Of a DNA stretch of 42,551 bases, positions 9,103 to 17,559 are shown piece by piece. The stretch's first letter is position 1, and each line of letters starts with the position of its first letter. The position numbers were made by a program, and so were the translations under genes. The DNA is taken from the NCBI RefSeq assembly GCF_022489065.1, contig NZ_JAKVTW010000026.1, positions 1 through 42,551 of the forward strand. Reading direction: 5' to 3'. The DNA is from Vreelandella neptunia. Its GTDB lineage: Bacteria > Pseudomonadota > Gammaproteobacteria > Pseudomonadales > Halomonadaceae. Below the pieces are notes generated by a model, which saw nothing but the letters and a program-made list of their open reading frames with translations, did not search any database and was not told the DNA's origin.

Positions 9103-9795
9103 TCACGCGGCGGGCGGTTGATCGTTGTCCTTCAGCCAGTCACGCACGGTTGCCAACTTGTTTTCCAGATGGGTTTTCAGGACTACCGACAAGCCTTGTC
9201 CATCGCGTTTTTCAAGACATTGCATGATTTGCTCGTGCTCGTCCGTCGCTTGGGCCCAGCGTTCCTGGGTCATGTTCGCGACATACCGCGCCCGACGGAC
9301 CCGCGTCGCCAAAGATCGGTACTGGGTCGACAATGTCTCATTTCGGGCCGCATCAAGGATCGCTTCGTGGATGTGTTGGTTGACGTCAAAGTAGTTGGCC
9401 AGATCGCGCTGTTCGTAATACTTGACCATCTTATTGTGCAGCGTGCGCATCTTTCGGACCTCCGCCGCGGTGATGTGCTTGCAGGCAAGCTCGCCCGACA
9501 ACGCTTCAAGCGCACCCATCACGGGAAAGACCTCGTCGAGATCTTCCTGCGTAATCTTGCTGACCCAAGCCCCACGATTGGGCTCAAGCGTTAGCAACCC
9601 ATCCGTTGCCAAGGCCTTTAACGCTTCGCGCAACGGTGTTCGAGACACACCATAATGTAAGCATAGCTCTTTTTCTGGAACCTTCGTTCCGGGTGCAAGG
9701 CTGCCATTCACGATTTGCTCGCGGATCCCTTCGGTCAAATCTTCATGCAGAGACTTCCTGCGGAAAACCGGTTGTGCGGCAAGTGTGGGCGTCAT
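9103..9795 (-). CDS. GntR-family transcriptional regulator, FCD (FadR/VanR) subgroup
   Basis: This 230-residue regulator has the GntR winged helix in its first 75 residues (LHEDLTEGIREQIVNGSL, then YGVSRTPLREALKALA and a beta-wing with LEPNRGAW) followed by an all-helical FCD ligand domain with conserved Asp/His residues in FDVNQHIHEAIL and TDEHEQIM. FCD domains bind carboxylic acids, often through a metal. It is divergent from the aminotransferase/transporter operon at 10097, and the 301-base gap holds two repeated AT-rich elements that fit as its operators. It is therefore the probable local regulator of the glyoxylate block; the effector is unknown. Confidence 0.88.
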   Translation of the reverse strand: MTPTLAAQPVFRRKSLHEDLTEGIREQIVNGSLAPGTKVPEKELCLHYGVSRTPLREALKALATDGLLTLEPNRGAWVSKITQEDLDEVFPVMGALEALSGELACKHITAAEVRKMRTLHNKMVKYYEQRDLANYFDVNQHIHEAILDAARNETLSTQYRSLATRVRRARYVANMTQERWAQATDEHEQIMQCLEKRDGQGLSVVLKTHLENKLATVRDWLKDNDQPPAA

Positions 9796-9870
9796 CGGTT
9801 GTTACTCAAATGTTGCGGCATGTTCGTCCCAAGCATCGGATATGTAGCCATTACTCGCTCAGACATGGTG

Positions 9871-9910
9871 ATTATGGCATGAAATTTCGCATTCATAATA
9901 ATTCATAACT
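9871..9910. promoter_or_regulatory. Candidate GntR operator near the regulator's own promoter
   Basis: The element contains two direct ATTCATAA repeats ten bases apart (9891-9898 and 9901-9908) and an inverted pair ATTATG (9871-9876) and CATAAT (9894-9899). The same GCATTCATAAT word recurs at 10032-10042, upstream of the divergent aminotransferase gene. Shared words on both sides of a divergent promoter region are expected for a local GntR regulator. Assignment is by inference only. Confidence 0.45.
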
Positions 9911-10009
9911 TCATCTCAGGACAAGCGGTCATATCAATCCAGTTTAACCCCTGCCCCACCTCCGGCTCTTGGGAGATCTGATCGCAGGATCATCCGTTTG
10001 GTTTTCACG

Positions 10010-10050
10010 TTGACAGCCGTCATCAAAAAATGCATTCATAATTCATAATT
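10010..10050 (+). promoter_or_regulatory. Candidate promoter and GntR operator for the aminotransferase operon
   Basis: TTGACA at 10010-10015 is a perfect -35 hexamer. About 17-20 bases downstream the -10 position is occupied by TGCATTCATAATTCATAATT (10031-10050), which repeats the ATTCATA word found at 9891-9908. Binding there would cover the -10 region. The ATG of the aminotransferase is at 10097 behind a GAGAGGATGATAG leader. Confidence 0.5.
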
Positions 10051-10096
10051 CTGCTGCCGAGACGCTTCTCAGTAGCGACACTAGAGAGGATGATAG

Positions 10097-11287
10097 ATGA
10101 CACATAGAGCAGGGCGCCATTTCCTTCAGATCCCGGGGCCAAGCCCCGTGCCGGACCGGGTTTTGCGGGCTATTTCCGCACAGACAATGGATCATCGCGG
10201 CCCGGACTTCGCCGAAGTGGGGCGTACAGCGCTTGATGGAATGAAAACGATCTTCAAGACGGATCAACAGGTCTTCATCTACCCGTCATCCGGAACGGGT
10301 GCATGGGAAGCCGCATTGGTCAACGTACTGGCAGAGGGCGATCAGGTCCTGATGTACGAGACCGGTCATTTCGCGACGCTTTGGAAAAAGATGGCGGCGA
10401 AGCTGGGCGTAAACGCCGAGTTCATCGAAGGCGATTGGCGTGGCGGTGCCGATCCGGACCGAATAGAAGCCCGCTTACGCGCGGATACCGAGCACGAGAT
10501 CAAAGCGGTCTGCGTGGTCCATAATGAAACCTCGACCGGTTCGGTGTCCCCCATTGCGCAGGTGCGGCAGGCCATCGACGCGGCGGGCCATCCGGCGCTG
10601 CTGATGGTCGACACGATTTCAGGTCTGGCGTCGATCGACTTCCGCTTCGACGAGTGGGGAGTAGATGTAGCCGTATCAGGGTCGCAAAAGGGGCTGATGC
10701 TGCCACCTGGATTGTCGTTCAACGCAGTCAGCGACAAAGCTTTTGAGCATTCCAAGACTGGCGGGATGCGGCGATCTTATTGGGATTGGCAGGAAATGGC
10801 GGCGATCAACTCGACGGGGTATTTCCCGTCCACGCCCGGCACCAACATGTTGTACGGCCTCAACGAAGCCATCACCATGCTGCATGAAGAGGGGCTGGAG
10901 AACGTGTTTGCGCGCCACCAGCGCCACGGCGCTGCGACACGCCGGGCCGTGCGTCACTGGGGGCTTGAGGTTCTATGCCGTCAGCAGGGTCAGGAAAGTG
11001 GCGTGCTGACCGCCGTCCTCTTGCCCGAGGGGCACAGTGCCGACGCACTCCGGGCCACCGCCCTAAAGCATTACGACATTTCGCTGGGCAGCGGGCTGTC
11101 TAAGGTCGCGGACAAGGTCTTCCGTATCGGCCACCTCGGAGACATCAACGACTTAACACTGGCGGGCGCCCTTGCAGGGGTTGAGCTCGGCCTGAGGAAG
11201 TCCGGCATTCCCCACAACGAGGGCGGTGTCGCAGCCGCGCTGGCAGAGCTGGAGCACACCCGGTTCGAGCTTCTCGCAGCCGAGTAA
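10097..11287 (+). CDS. Class V aminotransferase, serine-glyoxylate type
   Basis: This 396-residue PLP enzyme belongs to the serine/alanine/aspartate-glyoxylate aminotransferase family, which converts glyoxylate to glycine. It has the N-terminal QIPGPSPVPDRVLRA and MDHRGPDF segments, FIYPSSGTGAWEAAL for phosphate binding, VDTISGLASIDF with the PLP-pyridine Asp, and the PLP lysine Lys198 in SGSQKGLML. It is clearly paralogous to bhcA at 17560 but differs in the substrate-contact regions. Being the first gene after the GntR-controlled promoter and upstream of the TctCBA transporter, it probably supplies glycine for, or feeds amino donors into, the glyoxylate pathway downstream. The amino donor (Ser, Ala or Asp) cannot be decided by eye. 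Confidence 0.85.
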   Translation: MTHRAGRHFLQIPGPSPVPDRVLRAISAQTMDHRGPDFAEVGRTALDGMKTIFKTDQQVFIYPSSGTGAWEAALVNVLAEGDQVLMYETGHFATLWKKMAAKLGVNAEFIEGDWRGGADPDRIEARLRADTEHEIKAVCVVHNETSTGSVSPIAQVRQAIDAAGHPALLMVDTISGLASIDFRFDEWGVDVAVSGSQKGLMLPPGLSFNAVSDKAFEHSKTGGMRRSYWDWQEMAAINSTGYFPSTPGTNMLYGLNEAITMLHEEGLENVFARHQRHGAATRRAVRHWGLEVLCRQQGQESGVLTAVLLPEGHSADALRATALKHYDISLGSGLSKVADKVFRIGHLGDINDLTLAGALAGVELGLRKSGIPHNEGGVAAALAELEHTRFELLAAE

Positions 11288-11408
11288 CGAAGACCCGCAT
11301 GCCCGGTTGATACGAGTATCGCAGAGACGGCAGGCCAACGCCCGCCGATTTAGGGAGGGGTCGGCACGGGAGCGCCGCCCCACCCAATTGACCCAGGGAG
11401 GAGAAACC

Positions 11409-12368
11409 ATGAAAACCCTAGAACGAGTCCATCTGCACGCCGCGGTTGCTGCCGCGGCAGTGGCGATTGTCGCCTTGCCGGCGATCGCACAGGATTACCC
11501 ATCGCGCACGGTTGAGATCATCCACCAATATGGCCCGGGCGGTGGCACCGACCGTTTCATCCGCGCCATCTCGGCGCCGATGCAGGACGCGACCGGCGAG
11601 AGCTTTGTTCCGATCTCGATCACCGGCGGCGGCGGCGTCCCGGCCTATGTGACGTTCCTGCAGCGACCGGCTAACGGCTATACGTTGGTGTCGATCAGTC
11701 CCGACGACGTAATCAACCATGCGCTCGGTCGGATCGACCTGTCGACGGTGAAACCGCTGGTCAGGATCCAGTACGATCAGGGCCTGCTTCTTGTCTCGAA
11801 AGACAGCGACCTGAAATCCATCGATGACGTCCTTGCAGCTGAAGCGGCAACCCCCGGCGGGCTGAAAGTCGGCGTGACCGGATCGGCCGGCTTCGACGAT
11901 GCACTGGTCGGGCTTTTCAACGAAAGCGCAGGGATTGAGTTGGGCACTGTGCCGTTCGGTGCCGCTGAAATGGTGTCCAACACGCTCGGCGGCCATCTCG
12001 ACATGATGTACGAAGAATACGGGGCCACGCGCGGCCTGATCGAATCCGGCGACCTGATCCCCTTGTTGCTGTTTTCGGACGAACGCCTTGCCGAGTTGCC
12101 GGATGTGCCGACAGCCAAAGAACTGGGCTATGACGTCACGATGGGGCGCTGGCGCGGATTTGGCATCAAGCCCGACACAGATGCGGCCGATGTCGAGACT
12201 CTGGTTGCGCTGTTCCGCGACGCGGCAGCCGACGAAGGCTACAAGAAAGTCGAGGCCGACAGCGCACTTCAGTACCGCTCGGAATTTATCGGACCGGAGG
12301 AGTTCCAGACCTTCCTCGATGAGGAAATCAAGACCTACACCAAGATCATGAACCAGCTCGGCTACTGA
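11409..12368 (+). CDS. tctC: Tripartite tricarboxylate transporter solute-binding protein (TctC/Bug family)
   Basis: This 319-residue periplasmic receptor starts at an ATG behind AGGGAGGAG and has a Sec signal peptide ending near ALPAIAQ. The mature start DYPSRTVEIIHQYGPGGGTDRF is the typical Bug/TctC segment that binds carboxylates. A second family feature, AGGH/LGGHLDMMYEE, follows in the C-terminal lobe. It is followed by tctB and tctA in the canonical order. Bug proteins bind carboxylic acids (citrate, tartrate, glutamate, small aromatic acids). Here a C2-C4 hydroxyacid or dicarboxylate is a reasonable guess from context. Confidence 0.9.
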   Translation: MKTLERVHLHAAVAAAAVAIVALPAIAQDYPSRTVEIIHQYGPGGGTDRFIRAISAPMQDATGESFVPISITGGGGVPAYVTFLQRPANGYTLVSISPDDVINHALGRIDLSTVKPLVRIQYDQGLLLVSKDSDLKSIDDVLAAEAATPGGLKVGVTGSAGFDDALVGLFNESAGIELGTVPFGAAEMVSNTLGGHLDMMYEEYGATRGLIESGDLIPLLLFSDERLAELPDVPTAKELGYDVTMGRWRGFGIKPDTDAADVETLVALFRDAAADEGYKKVEADSALQYRSEFIGPEEFQTFLDEEIKTYTKIMNQLGY

Positions 12369-12379
12369 TTCACGGGTGA

Positions 12380-12404
12380 GGCGAGCCTTTTCAAAAGACT
12401 CGCC
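12380..12404 (+). promoter_or_regulatory. Stem-loop between tctC and tctB
   Basis: GGCGAG (12380-12385) pairs with CTCGCC (12399-12404), and the inner CTTTT pairs with AAAAG around a very short loop, leaving one mismatch. No T-run follows, so it is not a standard terminator. Hairpins at this place often protect the upstream mRNA or reduce read-through, giving more binding protein than permease. Confidence 0.6.
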
Positions 12405-12428
12405 CAGCCTGAGGGAGGGGCTGACGAT

Positions 12429-12947
12429 ATGATATACAAATTGTCCGAAGTGGTCGTCTTTGCGGTTATGACCATTGCGTCCGTTGCGCTTTGGTTCACC
12501 GCCGAAGCACTGCCCGTATCCAAGCGATACGCACAAGTGGATTCCGATCTCTGGCCAAAGCTGGTGTTTGGTGCGCTCGCGTTATGCTGCGCCGTCCACC
12601 TTGCCCAGAAGGTCGCAAGCTTGCGCCTTGCGTCGTCCGGCGGTCCAACGCCAGAAAAAACCGCGCTGAAAAGCGCCATGCCCGAAGGCTACTATCTGCG
12701 GCTTACGATGACCGCCAGCCTGATCATCGTATACTTTTTTGCGCTGCAATATGTCGGATTTCTGCTTGCTACACTTGTCTTCCTCTGGGCCGGAGCCTGG
12801 CTAATGCCATACCGGAACAACGTCGCCAAGATCGCCTTTGCGCCGATCTTCACCCTGTTTTTGGCCGCCTTCTTCAACTACGGCCTATCGCTTTCACTGC
12901 CGCGCGGAACAGGCATTTTCTATGATCTTAGCCAGGCGCTCTTCTAA
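12429..12947 (+). CDS. tctB: Tripartite tricarboxylate transporter small membrane subunit (TctB)
   Basis: This 172-residue protein has about four membrane segments (IYKLSEVVVFAVMT, LVFGALALCCAVHL, LIIVYFFALQYVGFLLATLVFLW, IFTLFLAAFFNYGL), the usual layout of the poorly conserved TctB subunit. It sits between tctC and tctA with short spacers (60 and 24 bases), and that position is the main support for the name. The ATG at 12429 follows GAGGGAGGGG. Confidence 0.85.
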   Translation: MIYKLSEVVVFAVMTIASVALWFTAEALPVSKRYAQVDSDLWPKLVFGALALCCAVHLAQKVASLRLASSGGPTPEKTALKSAMPEGYYLRLTMTASLIIVYFFALQYVGFLLATLVFLWAGAWLMPYRNNVAKIAFAPIFTLFLAAFFNYGLSLSLPRGTGIFYDLSQALF

Positions 12948-12971
12948 GACGCATCAGCACCGGAGAATCCC

Positions 12972-14486
12972 ATGCTAGACTCATTCGCTTCCGCCGCCGG
13001 GTACATGGTCGGCAATCCCATGAGCTTCCTTCTCATCATTTTCAGCGTGGCTTGGGGCATCATGTTCGGTGCCGTACCCGGCCTGACCGGCATCGTGGGT
13101 GTCGCCCTGCTAATCCCCTTTACCTTCGCCTTCGATCCCACCGAGGGGATGCTGCTGCTTGGCGGCGTTTACGTAGGCTCCACCTTCGGAGGGTCGATCT
13201 CGGCCATCCTGTTCAATACCCCCGGCTCACCCGAAGCCGCCTGTACCTCGCTTGACGGCTATCCGATGGCCAAACGCGGCGAGGCCGGCAAGGCGCTTGG
13301 ATACGCGCTGGCCTCGTCTGCGGTGGGCGGGATCTTCGGTACGTTGGTGCTGATGTTCGCGGCACCGCCGCTGGCACGGCTGGCGCTGCAATTCGGACCT
13401 GCGGAATACTTCGCGCTTGCCATCCTGGGGATCACCGCAATTGCCTCAATCGGCGGCGGCTCACTGATCAAGGGGCTGATTGCTGGCCTTCTGGGACTAG
13501 CCGTCGCCTTGATCGGTCTCGACCCGTTGACCGGGGTCGCGCGGTTCACCTTCGGCAACCTGATGCTGTTGACTGGCGTCAGCTTCATCGCCGCGATCAT
13601 CGGGATCTTTGCATTGGCCGAGGTATTGCAGCGCTTTGCAGACGGCCCGCAGGAAAGCGAAAGCATGCCGCAGGTTTCGACAAAACTGCCAAGTATGGCC
13701 GAGTTTCTCGCCACCAAGGCCACCCTGATCCGGTCCTCGGTGATCGGCACCGTCATTGGGGCGCTTCCGGGCGTCGGTGCGACCACGGCTGCCTTTATCA
13801 GCTATTCCGAGGCCTTCCGCTGGTCGAAGCACCCTGAGCTTTTTGGCAAAGGATCGCCCGAAGGGATCGTTGCGCCGGAATCGGGCAACAACGCGGCTGT
13901 GGGCGGCTCGATGATCCCACTGCTGGCGCTTGGCATTCCCGGCTCAGCCACGACAGCGGTGATGATCGGAGGCCTGACCATCCACGGCATCGTGCCCGGA
14001 CCAATGCTGATGCAGAACAATTCTGATCTGGTGTATTCCGTGTTCATCGGGATGCTGCTGGCCAACGTCCTGATGTTGATCTTCGGTCTGCGGGCCGCAC
14101 GGCTGTTCGCACTCGTTCTCAAGGCCCCCTACCAACTTGTTGGGCCCGCCATCGTGGTGCTGTGCATGACCGGGGTATTTGCCCTCAACAATAACGTGTC
14201 GGATGTAGCGATCATGCTGGTCTTCGGCGCCGTGGGGTTCTTTTTGAAATGCTACGGCCTGCCGGTGGCAAGCTTCATTATTGGTCTGGTGCTGGGACCC
14301 ATCGCAGAAGTCAGCCTGCGGCAGGGCCTGATCCTTGCCGATTACGAGTTGATGACAATGGTCGCCCGTCCGATTGCGGGAACACTTCTGGCATTTGCCG
14401 CCCTGTCCTTGGTCTATGGCCTATGGGGACAATTGCGCCGCCCACCGTCCAACCGCCAGACAACGGCCGAGCCTAAAACCACCTGA
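12972..14486 (+). CDS. tctA: Tripartite tricarboxylate transporter large permease (TctA)
   Basis: This 504-residue, strongly hydrophobic protein is the TctA channel subunit, with about 11-12 membrane segments. Signature stretches include FGAVPGLTGIVGVALLIPFTF near the N-terminus, the GSISAILFNTPGSPEAA segment, and the mirrored second-half stretches ALPGVGATTAAFISY and GSMIPLLALGIPGSATTAV. Length matches the family. It completes the transporter, which is driven by the ion gradient and needs the binding protein at 11409. Confidence 0.94.
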   Translation: MLDSFASAAGYMVGNPMSFLLIIFSVAWGIMFGAVPGLTGIVGVALLIPFTFAFDPTEGMLLLGGVYVGSTFGGSISAILFNTPGSPEAACTSLDGYPMAKRGEAGKALGYALASSAVGGIFGTLVLMFAAPPLARLALQFGPAEYFALAILGITAIASIGGGSLIKGLIAGLLGLAVALIGLDPLTGVARFTFGNLMLLTGVSFIAAIIGIFALAEVLQRFADGPQESESMPQVSTKLPSMAEFLATKATLIRSSVIGTVIGALPGVGATTAAFISYSEAFRWSKHPELFGKGSPEGIVAPESGNNAAVGGSMIPLLALGIPGSATTAVMIGGLTIHGIVPGPMLMQNNSDLVYSVFIGMLLANVLMLIFGLRAARLFALVLKAPYQLVGPAIVVLCMTGVFALNNNVSDVAIMLVFGAVGFFLKCYGLPVASFIIGLVLGPIAEVSLRQGLILADYELMTMVARPIAGTLLAFAALSLVYGLWGQLRRPPSNRQTTAEPKTT

Positions 14487-14515
14487 CCTTTGGTCTAGCT
14501 TTGATACACCTGCGC

Positions 14516-14550
14516 CCGGGCCGCATCTGGCCCGGCACCGCACCCTTTTT
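14516..14550 (+). terminator. Possible intrinsic terminator after tctA
   Basis: CCGGGCC (14516-14522) and GGCCCGG (14529-14535) form a perfect seven-pair GC stem with a six-base loop. A run of five T lies at 14546-14550, ten bases after the stem, further than in an ideal terminator. It lies between tctA and the dehydrogenase gene and may partly separate the transporter operon from the dehydrogenase/bhc genes. Confidence 0.4.
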
Positions 14551-14573
14551 GCCAAGTCTCGAGAGGCCCAGAA

Positions 14574-17507
14574 ATGAACGCACAAACGCCTCAGCGCACC
14601 CCGCCAGCCGCCCGTTCTCAGGCGCGATCGCAAGCCTTTTCCAAGGCGCTATCCACCGCGATGGAAGGGGAAACGGACTTCAGCACATTCACGCGTGGCC
14701 GCTATGCCACCGACGCGTCGATTTACCAGATCATGCCGCAGGGCGTGGCTTTTCCCAAAAGCGCCGACGACATCGCCGCCGCCTTGCAGGTTGCCGCCGA
14801 ACATGACGTGCCCGTTATCGCACGTGGCGGCGGCACATCACAGAATGGCCAGGCCATCGGACGTGGACTGATATTGGACATGTCGCGGCATTTCAACGAC
14901 ATGATGGAGTACGATCCGGCTGCACGCACTGTAACCGTGCGCCCCGGCATGGTCTTGAACACGCTGAATGATCGGCTGCGGCAAGACGGGCTGTTCTTTC
15001 CCGTCGAACCCTCCACAGCCTCGCGCTGCACCATCGGTGGCATGTGTGGGAACAACTCATCCGGCGCGCGCTCGCTGCGCTTCGGCAAGACCGTCGACAA
15101 CGTGTTGGCCATCGAGGGCCTGATGCACGATGGCGACACGTTCCGGCTGGACGCAGCACCTTGGTCAGAAAACAACTCGCCCCGTATGCGCGAGATCATG
15201 AACAGCCTCGCCACGCTTGCCGACCACAGCCGCCACCGGATCGAGACGATCTTTCCGAAGGTCCAGCGCCGCGTCGGCGGCTACAATCTTGATGAGCTGC
15301 TGCCGGACCAGCCGAACTTGGCGCGTCTTCTGGTCGGCTCCGAAGGGACGCTGGCGCTGAGCACCGCCGTCACCCTGAAGCTATCCGATTTACCAATGCA
15401 CCGGGTTATGGGGGTCTGTCATTTTTCCGATTTCCGCTCGGCGATGGTGGCGACACAGCATCTTGTCGCCCTCGGCCCCGTTGCCGTCGAACTGGTGGAT
15501 CACAACGTCTTGGTGATGGGGGCCGACATTCCCGCCTTTGTCCGCACCATCGGGGATATCACACGCGGCACACCCAACTGCCTGCTGTTGTGCGAATTTG
15601 CTGGCGACGATCTGGACGCCCTGCGCGGAGATCTGAAACGGCTCGATCAATGCATGGCCGATCACGGACACCCCAATGCGGTGGTCGAGGTTGTCGAGCC
15701 CCATCGGCAAAAAGCCGTCTGGGGCGTGCGCGAAGCCTGCCTGAACATCATGATGTCGATGAAATCCGAAGGAAAGCCGGTCTCGTTCATTGAAGATTGT
15801 GCCGTGCCCCTCGAGCATTTGGCAGATTACACCGACGGTGTGACCGAAATTTTTAGCCGTCACGGCACCCGTGGCACTTGGTATGCTCATGCTTCCGTCG
15901 GGTGCCTGCATGTCCGCCCGATCCTCAACATGAAGGACGAAGAGGGCGCGCAGAAGATGCGGGCCATCGCCGAAGAAACTGCTGAACTGGTGCGCAAGTA
16001 CAAGGGATCATTTTCGGGCGAACATGGCGACGGCATCTCTCGGTCGGAATATATCGAACCGATGTTCGGCTCTGAACTCACCCGCGCCTTCGAAACGGTC
16101 AAGGATAGCTTTGACCCTGATAACCGTCTGAACCCCGGCAAGATCGTGCGCCCCCTGCGTATGGACGACCGCGACCTCATGCGGTTTAAACCCGGCTACA
16201 AGACCGAACTTCCCGCAGCTCCGGCGCTGGACTGGTCCGATTGGGGTGGCTTCGGCGGCGCGGTCGAGATGTGCAACAACAACGGCACCTGCCGCAAGCT
16301 GTCGGGCGGCACGATGTGCCCATCCTACCGTGCCACCCGCGACGAGAAGCACCTGACGCGCGGGCGAGCAAACACGTTGCGGCTTGCGATTTCAGGGCAA
16401 CTTGGCCCCGATGCGTTCACCTCACCGGAGATGAAGGAAAGCCTGGATCTGTGCGTGTCGTGCAAGGGATGCAAGCGCGACTGTCCCACCGGTGTCGATA
16501 TGGCCCGGATGAAGATTGAGGTGCTGCATCATTATCACAAGCGACACGGGCTGCCGCTGCGCGAGCGGCTGATTGCCTACATGCCCCGATACGCCCCCTT
16601 TGCCGCGCGTCTCGCGCCAGTTGTGAACCTGCGGGACCGCATACCGTTTTTGGCAAAGCTGTCGGAAAAATGGCTGGGGTTTTCCGCGAAACGCACCCTG
16701 CCCCAATGGCGCAAACCCTGGACACAGACCGGCGTTCCGGCTGCGCCCCATGATCTGAAGGGCGATGGCCGCGATATCGTGCTCTTCGGTGATACCTTCA
16801 ACCGCTACTTCGAGCGCGAAAATCTTGAAGCGGCCGAACGTGTTCTGACCGCAGCGGGCTACCGGCTTCACCGCGTGGAAGTCACGGGCAGCAGCCGACC
16901 TATGTGCTGCGGCCGCACCTATCTTGCTTCTGGCCAGACCGACGAAGCCCGCGCCGAACTGCGCCGTACGCTGGGTGCCTTGCGACCGTTCGTCGAAGGC
17001 GGCGCGCGGGTGGTAGGGCTGGAGCCGTCCTGCATTTTCACGTTCCGCGACGAGATGACCGCCCTGTTGCCCGCAGCAGAAACCGACTTTATTGCCGGTA
17101 AAGCGCTGATCTTTGAAGAACTTCTGGCCGAAGATATGGCCGCGGGCACTGTGACCCTGCCCGTGAGGGATGCCGCCGGCAAGGTTGTGCATGTGCACGG
17201 TCACTGCCACCAAAAGGCTTTTGGTGCGATGGGTGCGGTTGAAACCGTGCTGCGCGGCGTTCCGGGTCTGGACGTACGGATGATCGAAAGTTCATGTTGC
17301 GGCATGTCCGGCGCGTTTGGCTATGCCGCCGAAAATTATGAGGTTTCAATGAAAATGGGCGAAGCCGCGCTGCTGCCCGCCGTGCGCGCGGCGGATGCGG
17401 ACGCGCTGATCGTGGCCGACGGGACCAGTTGCCGCCACCAGATCCATGACGGTGCCGCGCGAGATGCGATCCACGTTGCCCGTCTGCTCGAGGGATTCCT
17501 GACATGA
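14574..17507 (+). CDS. FAD/Fe-S 2-hydroxyacid dehydrogenase, GlcD-GlcF-type fusion (YdiJ-like)
   Basis: This 977-residue protein joins a GlcD-like flavoprotein with a GlcF-like iron-sulfur part. The FAD (PCMH) domain shows VIARGGGTSQNGQAIG and GGMCGNNSSGARSLRFGK; the FAD-oxidase C-terminal region follows to about residue 530. Fe-S ligand motifs are at about 566-582 (CNNNGTC ... MCPSY) and 625-640 (CVSCKGCKRDCP). Two CCG domains follow, with PMCCGRTY near 777 and SSCCGMSGAFGY near 906. Enzymes of this build oxidise glycolate, D-lactate or D-2-hydroxyglutarate and pass electrons to quinone or a carrier. Placed directly upstream of bhcA, glycolate-to-glyoxylate oxidation is the attractive role, but E. 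coli YdiJ (D-2-hydroxyglutarate dehydrogenase) has the same architecture. Confidence 0.85.
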   Translation: MNAQTPQRTPPAARSQARSQAFSKALSTAMEGETDFSTFTRGRYATDASIYQIMPQGVAFPKSADDIAAALQVAAEHDVPVIARGGGTSQNGQAIGRGLILDMSRHFNDMMEYDPAARTVTVRPGMVLNTLNDRLRQDGLFFPVEPSTASRCTIGGMCGNNSSGARSLRFGKTVDNVLAIEGLMHDGDTFRLDAAPWSENNSPRMREIMNSLATLADHSRHRIETIFPKVQRRVGGYNLDELLPDQPNLARLLVGSEGTLALSTAVTLKLSDLPMHRVMGVCHFSDFRSAMVATQHLVALGPVAVELVDHNVLVMGADIPAFVRTIGDITRGTPNCLLLCEFAGDDLDALRGDLKRLDQCMADHGHPNAVVEVVEPHRQKAVWGVREACLNIMMSMKSEGKPVSFIEDCAVPLEHLADYTDGVTEIFSRHGTRGTWYAHASVGCLHVRPILNMKDEEGAQKMRAIAEETAELVRKYKGSFSGEHGDGISRSEYIEPMFGSELTRAFETVKDSFDPDNRLNPGKIVRPLRMDDRDLMRFKPGYKTELPAAPALDWSDWGGFGGAVEMCNNNGTCRKLSGGTMCPSYRATRDEKHLTRGRANTLRLAISGQLGPDAFTSPEMKESLDLCVSCKGCKRDCPTGVDMARMKIEVLHHYHKRHGLPLRERLIAYMPRYAPFAARLAPVVNLRDRIPFLAKLSEKWLGFSAKRTLPQWRKPWTQTGVPAAPHDLKGDGRDIVLFGDTFNRYFERENLEAAERVLTAAGYRLHRVEVTGSSRPMCCGRTYLASGQTDEARAELRRTLGALRPFVEGGARVVGLEPSCIFTFRDEMTALLPAAETDFIAGKALIFEELLAEDMAAGTVTLPVRDAAGKVVHVHGHCHQKAFGAMGAVETVLRGVPGLDVRMIESSCCGMSGAFGYAAENYEVSMKMGEAALLPAVRAADADALIVADGTSCRHQIHDGAARDAIHVARLLEGFLT

Positions 17508-17559
17508 CCCGTTCCCCCTGTCCCCTGCCCGACGGAAGAATCAACCGAAAGAGTGCGGC

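Noticed and set aside
11418..12536. 372-residue open frame on the minus strand
   Set aside because: It is the shadow of tctC, which has a signal peptide and family motifs on the plus strand.
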